This document shows, piece by piece, positions 1-6,600 of a stretch of 10,867 bases of DNA (position 1 is its first letter; each line of letters starts with the position of its first letter). This DNA is from an uncultured Methanobrevibacter sp. (lineage in GTDB: Archaea > Methanobacteriota > Methanobacteria > Methanobacteriales > Methanobacteriaceae): positions 1 to 10,867 of the forward strand of contig CAJOMK010000041.1 of assembly GCA_905235495.1 (NCBI GenBank), read 5' to 3'. Made by a program: the position numbers and the translations under genes. The notes beneath the pieces were generated by a model that saw nothing but the letters and a program-made list of their open reading frames with translations, searched no databases and had not been told where the DNA came from.

Positions 1-1
1 C

Positions 2-181
2 GAAGACATTTCCAAATCCAAATTCGAAAGGTCCGAAGGAGAAGGGCTTGGAGACAATGTAAGGTTTTCCAACAAGCATGGAACTGGATCCGCATTGGTT
101 TATGAAGACCGCGTAATCCACATGCCTTACTTTAAAAACCTTGATTTTAAGGAAAATCACTCCATTGATTTAATGATTTAA
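2..181 (+). CDS. 3' end of an ARPP-1/DUF6569-like protein (partial)
   Basis: This is the last 59 codons of a gene that begins before the window. The frame is open from base 2 and ends at the TAA at 179-181. The tail runs from an acidic/basic stretch through GLGDNVRF and GTGSALVYEDRVIHMPYF to DLMI. The pattern of a glycine-containing strand, then GSALV, then V-H-x-x-x-F near the C-terminus resembles the end of the ARPP-1 (DUF6569) domain as I remember it. That is a family resemblance from memory over a short stretch, not a secure assignment. No signal or membrane segment is visible in this part. A candidate terminator follows at once, so the gene appears to end its own transcription unit and probably has no functional link to the genes downstream. 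Confidence 0.6.
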   Translation, partial: EDISKSKFERSEGEGLGDNVRFSNKHGTGSALVYEDRVIHMPYFKNLDFKENHSIDLMI

Positions 182-432
182 ATTTTAAAATTAGGTGCCA
201 TATCATTAATGGTAATACCTTTTCTTTTTTTTATTATTTTATAATAATTGGTCTTCTTTTTTAAAAAACAATACTCTCTACTTGATTTTAACATGTTTTG
301 AAATTTTATCAAGTATTACTTTTTCATCATTTTAAGAAATTAAGTAATAAATACATATATATTAGTATTACTACTATAATCAAATAGATGTTTTATTTAA
401 TAATTTCTGAACAATAAAGCATACTACTTGAA
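182..432 (+). promoter_or_regulatory. Promoter region of the DUF3344 surface protein gene
   Basis: This gene-free stretch is very AT-rich. After the terminator-like hairpin it holds a clear TATA box (CATATATATTA, 354-364), which predicts a transcript start near 380-390 and a leader of roughly 45-55 bases. A perfect 9-bp palindrome AGTATTACT lies at 312-320. A second copy at 364-372 abuts the downstream edge of the TATA box, where bound protein could block transcription. A degenerate copy, AGTAATAAA, is at 343-351. Start-to-start spacings are 31 and 21 bp, close to three and two helical turns. I see no convincing ribosome binding site before either candidate start codon (433 or 445), and no small gene. 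Confidence 0.6.
193..230 (+). terminator. Candidate terminator of the upstream gene
   Basis: An imperfect hairpin starts 12 bases after the stop codon. AGGT (193-196) pairs with ACCT (217-220), and CCAT (198-201) pairs with ATGG (209-212), with a small internal loop between them. A T-rich tract follows at 220-230 and continues beyond. The stem is weak, but the T-tract alone would fit archaeal intrinsic termination. Confidence 0.45.
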
Positions 433-2334
433 ATGGGATTAAAAATGAAAAATAATTCAAAGATATTAATGCTTTGTCTGATTTTCATGGTCATTGCTTC
501 CCTAAGTTGCATATCAGCTGCAGATAATGATGATACCATAGTGTCAAATGCTGATAGCGGCGATGCAATATTGGCCGATGATACAGACAACATGGCTACA
601 ATTGACCAAGGCACGGTTTCAGGGGGAGTGGATGTGAGCACATCAAGTCCTTGGGCTACATCCGGAGAGTTTAATTACACCGTCCCTGGAGAAGCGGATG
701 TGAAATCTGCAAATTTATATGTCAACATTTATTCAGGCAGTGCACAGCCAACATATGCCGCACATGCAGATATAAAAATAAATGATGAGAATTTTGCATC
801 TGAAGATTTAAATTCTGCAGAAGGAAGTACTGATGGAACTATTTATATAATTAATGATCACACCAATAAAGTTTATTCAGATTATGAATTGCATTATGAT
901 ATAACAGATACTGTTAAAGCTTTAAATGGCACAACCATAAAATTCAACATAGACACATCAGCAATAGAAGGAAAAAGTTTTGATGGAAGAATTAAATGGT
1001 TAGGACTCATTGTTGCTTATGACGACGGCGACAGCGATGTAATCAATTATTGGATCAATGCCGGCCAAACATACTCAACCGATACTTTAGTCACCAGTTT
1101 TGACACATCTTCTATCGATGAAAAGTATGGTAAAGCCACATTGAAAAATGTTATTTTATCAGGTACTGATGCAACATACACATTTAATAATGAAATATTA
1201 CTCGGTGATGCAATAGAATCAAATTCATACTACAAATATCATATATGGGATGTTTCTGAATTTTATAAAGCAGGACAAAATGCGGTAGTCGGATATAGTG
1301 CTGGACAAGGTGCATACGGCAGGTCCATTAAAAACACTTTGGCTGTTCTGACATTGGAAGAAACTCCAACTGCAGATATTGCATCCATTAAATCAGAATA
1401 TAATACTGCATCTCAAGGAAATGTCATATATCCAGGCTTTGAAAACACCATAACCTCTTCTATCAGTGCAAGTGAAGAAGGAGATTACACAGTCGTATTA
1501 TATGCAAATGGCACATCCATTGCAAATACCACTGCCCATTTAACTCCTACTGCTTCAAATGTATTGATAATCGACCCGACAATCAGAACAATGGACGACT
1601 CCACATGGTTTAACACAGAAAATAATACTGTAGTGAATTATGTCGTTGAGGTATACTATGGAAACATTTTAATCGGCTCAGCTGAAACTACTGCAAAAGT
1701 CAGATTCAATGGATACTTCTCTAAAGACCAATCACCTGACATGAGCGATGTTAAATTCGATTACAATACCATAATCACAGGGGATGTGATAATCTCAAAT
1801 GGAGACAGCGTTTATGCTAGCGGTGCAAAAAACACCACTGCAGTCATTCCATTAACTCTAGGTGAGAATTCAACATTTGTAGGAGGACTGCTTTACCTGG
1901 CATACTGCTATGATTCAACAGGCAATGACTTCCTGACATTCGACGACATAAGGTTTAACGGTGAAGATATTAGCAGTAAAATAGTTGGAAAATACAGAGA
2001 CCAGCCAAATTTAGGTTCAGCTTCCAGATACGGTCTTTTAATCTATGACGTATCCGATTTGTTAAAAGATGGAGACAACACTTTATACACCTCCAGATCA
2101 GCATCCGGAGCAGTATACCCTGCAACATTAATTGCATTCTACAATACTACAGGTTCTGAAACCTTAAAACAGATAAGCATATTAAACGGAGCGGACACTT
2201 TAACCTATTCAAGTTACAATACCGCTCAAAGACCTGTAAATGTAACCACCTCATTTGATTTCGATCAAACAGTAACAATGGTATGTCTTTGGTGCTGGCG
2301 CTCAAGCTGGAAGAGGGGATCTTGTATTCAATGA
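433..2334 (+). CDS. N-terminal part of secreted DUF3344 surface protein
   Basis: This part encodes 633 residues, of which about the last 16 are out-of-frame. Residues 5-30 form a signal peptide: a basic start (KMKNNSK), a hydrophobic core, and likely cleavage after CISA. The Met at 445 (residue 5) may be the true start, since the signal peptide looks normal from there. A variable acidic linker precedes the first DUF3344 region (about 57-308), marked by GTVSGGVDVSTSSPWATSGE, KSANLYVNIYSG and YDITDTVKALNG. Residues about 309-425 look like a CARDB-type beta-sandwich. A second DUF3344-type region runs from about 440 to the break, with YDVSDLLKDGDNTLY at 538-552. DUF3344 proteins are extracellular beta-rich proteins of methanogens with no established activity. 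On its own this piece would lack the wall-binding tail and would probably be released from the cell. Confidence 0.8.
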   Translation: MGLKMKNNSKILMLCLIFMVIASLSCISAADNDDTIVSNADSGDAILADDTDNMATIDQGTVSGGVDVSTSSPWATSGEFNYTVPGEADVKSANLYVNIYSGSAQPTYAAHADIKINDENFASEDLNSAEGSTDGTIYIINDHTNKVYSDYELHYDITDTVKALNGTTIKFNIDTSAIEGKSFDGRIKWLGLIVAYDDGDSDVINYWINAGQTYSTDTLVTSFDTSSIDEKYGKATLKNVILSGTDATYTFNNEILLGDAIESNSYYKYHIWDVSEFYKAGQNAVVGYSAGQGAYGRSIKNTLAVLTLEETPTADIASIKSEYNTASQGNVIYPGFENTITSSISASEEGDYTVVLYANGTSIANTTAHLTPTASNVLIIDPTIRTMDDSTWFNTENNTVVNYVVEVYYGNILIGSAETTAKVRFNGYFSKDQSPDMSDVKFDYNTIITGDVIISNGDSVYASGAKNTTAVIPLTLGENSTFVGGLLYLAYCYDSTGNDFLTFDDIRFNGEDISSKIVGKYRDQPNLGSASRYGLLIYDVSDLLKDGDNTLYTSRSASGAVYPATLIAFYNTTGSETLKQISILNGADTLTYSSYNTAQRPVNVTTSFDFDQTVTMVCLWCWRSSWKRGSCIQ

Positions 2335-2380
2335 CAAAACATATTCTAATGTCTGGAGTGGAGATTCATACTCCTCAGAT

Positions 2381-3286
2381 ATGGTAAATTACGATGTGAC
2401 CGACTTGATGAAAACTAAAAATACAATGACATTTATTGCAACTGGAGGCATTATAACAGCATTGCAACAAATGTTTGTAATTGAATATATATCAAGTGAT
2501 GCAATCAGCATCGAGCGTGCAAAAGGTTCCACACAAGCGGATATTACAGCAAGCCTTCCAAGCGATGCAAAGGGAAACATAACAATTTACATCGACGATG
2601 CAAAATCTATTGAATCTCAACTTATCAATGGAAGCTTCAGCGTCAAATCTTCTGAACTTTCAAGCGGAGCACATGCTATCAGCGTAGTTTATTCTGGTGA
2701 TGACAAATATCCTTCAATTACTAAAACTGTGACTATAAATGTACCAAAACCAGTTTTAAAAGCTGGCAATATCACCATGCTCTACACAGCAGGAACCAAA
2801 TATGCAGTGCTAGTGACTTTGGATGGACAAGCAGTATCAGGCAAATATGTAACAATTTCATTTAATGGCGCAACCAAACAAGTCAAAACCGATTCAAAAG
2901 GATACGCATACTTTGCAATTCCTAATTCTGCAAAACCAAAATCCGCTAAATACACCATTACCGCATCTTATAATGGCGTCAAAGCAAGCAACAAAGTTAA
3001 AATCAAATCAATTGTAAAAGCTAAGAATTTAAAAGTGAAAAAATCCGCTAAAAAGCTTAAAATAAAAGTAACTTTGAAAAAAGTCAACAAGAAATATGTC
3101 AAAGGCAAAAAAGTCACTTTAAAATTCAAAGGTAAAAAATACACTGCAAAAACCAACAAAAAAGGCATAGCAACTTTCAAAATTACCAAAAAAGTTCTTA
3201 AAAAACTTAAAGCAGGTAGAAAATACAAATATAAAGTTAGCTATAGAAAAGATGTTGTAAGCAAAAAAATTACTGTTAAAAGATAA
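2381..3286 (+). CDS. C-terminal part of the surface protein: Ig-like domains and lysine-rich tail
   Basis: The frame is open from 2276, and homologous-looking sequence begins at about 2282. 2381 is only the first ATG, with no ribosome binding site before it, so independent translation is doubtful. It finishes the second DUF3344-type region (to about residue 38). An Ig-like domain follows at about 42-124 (ASLPSDAKGNITIYIDD ... ISVVYSGDDKY) and another at about 125-210 (LDGQAVSGKYVTISFNG, DSKGYAYFAI). Residues 211-301 contain 36 lysines in 91 residues and almost no acidic residues. This tail resembles a last Ig-like repeat turned strongly basic (GKKVTLKFKGKKYTAKTNKKG). Such tails are common at the C-terminus of Methanobrevibacter adhesin-like proteins and are thought to hold them to the pseudomurein wall by charge. 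Without the upstream part it has no signal peptide and could not be exported. Confidence 0.75.
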   Translation: MVNYDVTDLMKTKNTMTFIATGGIITALQQMFVIEYISSDAISIERAKGSTQADITASLPSDAKGNITIYIDDAKSIESQLINGSFSVKSSELSSGAHAISVVYSGDDKYPSITKTVTINVPKPVLKAGNITMLYTAGTKYAVLVTLDGQAVSGKYVTISFNGATKQVKTDSKGYAYFAIPNSAKPKSAKYTITASYNGVKASNKVKIKSIVKAKNLKVKKSAKKLKIKVTLKKVNKKYVKGKKVTLKFKGKKYTAKTNKKGIATFKITKKVLKKLKAGRKYKYKVSYRKDVVSKKITVKR

Positions 3287-3320
3287 GGATTAATTCTCTT
3301 ATCTTTTTTTTCTTTTTTTC
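3278..3320 (+). terminator. Terminator of the surface protein gene, overlapping its stop codon
   Basis: A perfect 10-bp inverted repeat, AAAAGATAAG (3278-3287) and CTTATCTTTT (3298-3307), encloses a 10-base loop and runs straight into T-tracts at 3304-3310 and 3313-3319. The TAA stop codon (3284-3286) lies inside the left arm. Confidence 0.75.
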
Positions 3321-3678
3321 AAAACTAAAAAACCCACACATTTTACCTATCATTTTTTTATTACAAAATCATTGAAAAAAACATATCCTTCTTTTAAATT
3401 TTTTAAAAAAATATCAAAAAATTTGAAAATAAGAAAAAATGGCTCTTTCAAAAACTTTGTTGATTTGAAAAAAATAGTGATTTTTCAATAATCAGTAATA
3501 CTTTAATCAAAAATAAACAGAAATAGTAATAATTTTAATTTTTTTAAACAAAATAGTAATACTTTTTCTAATTTTAAGTCAAAATAGTAATACTTTGATA
3601 AATTTTATTAATAGCAATATATAAAATTTATTATAGATAATAATTTTTTTATTATCAAACTATTCGAGGTTTAAATTA
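3287..3678 (+). promoter_or_regulatory. Intergenic promoter region of the CobN-like gene
   Basis: Beyond the terminator and the operator-like array, this 392-base gap holds a TATA box (TATATAAAA, 3618-3626), predicting a transcript start near 3645-3655, and a ribosome binding site GAGGT (3666-3670) eight bases before the ATG at 3679. An imperfect inverted repeat (3461-3472 with 3481-3494) lies just upstream of the array. No plausible gene is present; open stretches are under 15 codons and very AT-rich. Confidence 0.65.
3494..3594 (+). promoter_or_regulatory. Four-copy AGTAWTACT operator-like array upstream of the chelatase gene
   Basis: Perfect copies of the palindrome AGTAATACT lie at 3494-3502, 3555-3563 and 3586-3594. 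A degenerate copy, AGTAATAAT, is at 3525-3533. Start-to-start distances are 31, 30 and 31 bp, near three turns of B-DNA, so all four would face the same side of the helix. The last copy ends 23 bases before the TATA box. The same palindrome, on either strand, lies upstream of the DUF3344 gene. This is best explained as a binding site for a dimeric regulator. Its identity is unknown, and whether it activates or represses cannot be told. Confidence 0.6.
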
Positions 3679-6600
3679 ATGAGAAATCAAAACATGTTTA
3701 AATTTTCAACAATATTGATTCTATTGTTAATTTTAACAATATCTGCAGTTAATGCAGAAGACATCAATAGTACTGAAGATTTTATCTCTGATTCTAATTT
3801 AGACTCAGATAATAGTTCTACAACCATCTTTTTAATCAGTGATTCACCAGGAACAAACATACTCGATTCTGCATCACGTGATTTGATAGATGACGGACTA
3901 GAAAATGTCACTTTGATTGTTAGAAGCGGAGACCAAGTTAAAACAATGGATGAAGAGGAGTTATACGGTTTAGTAGACTCAAGCGATGCATTCATAGGAG
4001 AATGGATCAGCACTGATGTTGATTCCGTCCTGACAAGCTTGCTCGGCAAATATCCTAATCTGTCAAACAAATCATTATTCCTGATTTTAGAACCTCCTAC
4101 AAGCAAGTTAAATGACACTTCAAGTTCCATGAACCTGATTAGGAACAATACAATAAATAATGTTAAAATATTTGGTGACTACACAAATGATGAGATTATC
4201 AGCTATTTTACTCAAACAAAACGTGGAACTTCCTATGAAGATATCAACAACTACATTGCAAATGGGGATGGTGCTGGATTCAATCCATTTTTTAACAAAT
4301 TGGTCCTTTACAAGGCAATCAACAATAAAGACAACATGAAAAACCAGATATTGTACATCCTTAATTACCTGGGCCGCAATATCCAATATGAAGAACCTGC
4401 TTACACAAAAGAGCAGCAGTATGGAATCTACAGGGACAACTGGTACTCCCTTCAAGATTACATGGACAAATACTTCGACCCATCCAAGACAAGAACAATT
4501 GGAGTGCTTGAAAGTACCATGTACATTTATTCCCAGCAATTGCAGCCATGCTATGCAATAATTGAGGATCTGGAGTCAAAAGGTTATAATGTAATTCCCG
4601 TATTTGCAGCAGGAGGCACAAAAGATCAATTGCAGGTAATGGTAGATTGCTTTACAAATGCTCCAAGCATAGATGATTTCCTGAAGAACTCTTCATCATA
4701 TGAGTTTTCCGTTGATGCAATAATATCAATGGTTGCATATGGAGTTGGAGGAGAAGCATTTGCAAACACGACCCATTTCTTTGAGAACGCAAGCGTGCCA
4801 GTATTTAGAGCCGTGCATTCTGATTATGTTTCAAACGAATACTGGGAACTTAGTTCATCAGGCCTTACAACCACAAGGTCTGACAAATGGTGGCATGTGT
4901 CAATTGCTGAGACCCAGGGAATTTTCGATGCCACATTCGTCGGAGGAGCTGATGATGTTATCTCCAATTATACCGGCGCTTGCATAAAAGGCTATGTTCC
5001 CCATATGAAAAACATCGAACTATTGAATGACAGAATCGATTCCTGGGTGGATTTGCAATACTTATTGAACGAAGAAAAAGAGATATCAATAATTTATTAC
5101 AACTATCCTCCAGGAAAACAGAACATCGGTTCAAGCTATCTCGATTCAATTACAAGCATTTATAACATGCTTTATGCGTTGAAAGCATGTGGATATGAAG
5201 TTGGAGACTTGCCTGAAAATGTAAGCGAGCTTGAAAACGCAATGATTAAATGCGGAATCAATGTTGCTAACTGGGCTCCAGGAGAACTTGAAAAACTTGC
5301 AAACCAAAGCGGAGTAACACTCCTTCCAGTTAAAGAGTATACTGACTGGTTCGACTCATTGGATGACATCGTCAAACTTCAAGTAACAGAAGGTCCGGTA
5401 GCATATATTGCAGAGCTTACAAAAAGAGCTGTTGAACTTAATTATACCGTTACAATCGGCGATTCAATCGATGACTGGTACAATCAGATAGCTGCTCTTC
5501 TGCCGGAAAACAGCGAAGATGCGACAAATGTTTTAAAACTCATTACCGCAAGCTTGAAAGCCTATGCTAAAAGCGGTCTGGACAAAGATTTTGAAACCTT
5601 TGAAAAATATTACGCTGAGTTTAAATCACTCAATATCTCCGGTTTGAACGGATGGGGCTCTGCACCTGGAAATATCATGATGGTTAACCGCAATGGAACC
5701 GATTACTTTGTAATTCCAGGACTTACCTTCGGAAATGTCTTTGTTGCACCTGAACCTCAAAGAGGATGGGAAGCAGATATAGAAAACCTTTATCACTGTA
5801 CTGCCGTTGCTCCAACCCATCAGTATCTTGCAGCATACTATTATATGCAAACATATTACCCTAATGCCATGATATTCGTTGGAAGACACGGCACACATGA
5901 ATGGCTACCTGGAAAAGAAATATTATTGTCTCACAACGACTATGGATCAATAGTTGTCGGAGATGTTCCCCAGCTTTACTTCTACATCACAGATGGTTTG
6001 GGTGAAGCGATACAAGCCAAGAGACGAGGATTTGCAGTGATGATTTCACATCTGACATCTCCAATGTCCTACACTCATCTGTATGGAAACCTGACTCACG
6101 CGGCACAACTAGTTGAAGAATATGAAAATACAAGCAATGCAGCTCTAAAAGAAGTCCTGGCTGGCGAGTTACGAACAATAATTATCGATAACCTTTACTA
6201 TCCAAGCTTCGGACTTGATGAGAATCAAACAAAATCATTGTCAAATGACGATATCGTCAAATACACTGATAAGTTTTTAAAAGACCTTCAGGACACATTG
6301 TATCCTTTAGGCCTGCATGCAATCGGTCAAACCTGGTCAGAACATGACCTCGCCTCAACTGTTAGTGCAATGACATCCAAAAACTTTGAAACTTCAAGCG
6401 GAGAGTCAGTCAACATGTTCAAAGTACTGTCTCTCCATTACTACTCAAGGGAGTATTCCAATCTCAATGCCTTTGAACGGGAGTTTATCATGAACAAATC
6501 CTATGACATATGCACGGCTTTGATCTATTGGGACAGTTCATCCGTTTACAACACCTTGAACATTAACTCCGATCAACTTTTGGCATGTTTGAACAAGGCA

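Larger units (their letters stand above)
433..3286 (+). pseudogene. DUF3344 / Ig-like adhesin-like surface protein, frameshifted
   Basis: Read as one gene this would give about 950 residues: signal peptide, two DUF3344-type regions, two Ig-like domains and a lysine-rich tail. It is interrupted by one frame change. The upstream frame carries recognisable sequence to about base 2280, then reads nonsense (CLWCWRSSWKRGSCIQ) and stops at 2332-2334. The next frame is open from 2276 and continues the same domain as YVFGAGAQAGRGDLVFND. The total length, 2854 bases, is one more than a multiple of three, so one extra base (or two missing) near 2276-2285 explains it. No homopolymer run lies at the break, so slippage-type phase variation is unlikely. 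A genuine mutation and an assembly error are both possible. The next two entries describe the two parts. It is a single-gene unit with its own promoter and terminator. Confidence 0.8.

Noticed and set aside
211..219. GGTAATACC palindrome as a further operator copy
   Set aside because: It shares the GTAATAC core but differs in the outer bases, forms part of the terminator-like hairpin after the first gene, and is about 100 bp from the next copy.
2276..2334. Programmed +1 frameshift or phase-variable switch in the surface protein gene
   Set aside because: There is no slippery run, no rare-codon/stop arrangement at the shift point and no simple-sequence repeat. A plain indel is the simpler reading.
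2968..3228. Minus-strand open frame of 86 codons, rich in Leu and Phe
   Set aside because: It is the antisense of the lysine-rich tail (AAA/AAG read backwards gives TTT/CTT). The hydrophobic appearance is an artefact.
3494..3594. Regularly spaced repeats resembling a small CRISPR array
   Set aside because: The repeated core is only 9-17 bases and AT-rich, the intervals are similar to each other, and the block sits immediately upstream of a TATA box. A promoter operator array explains it better.
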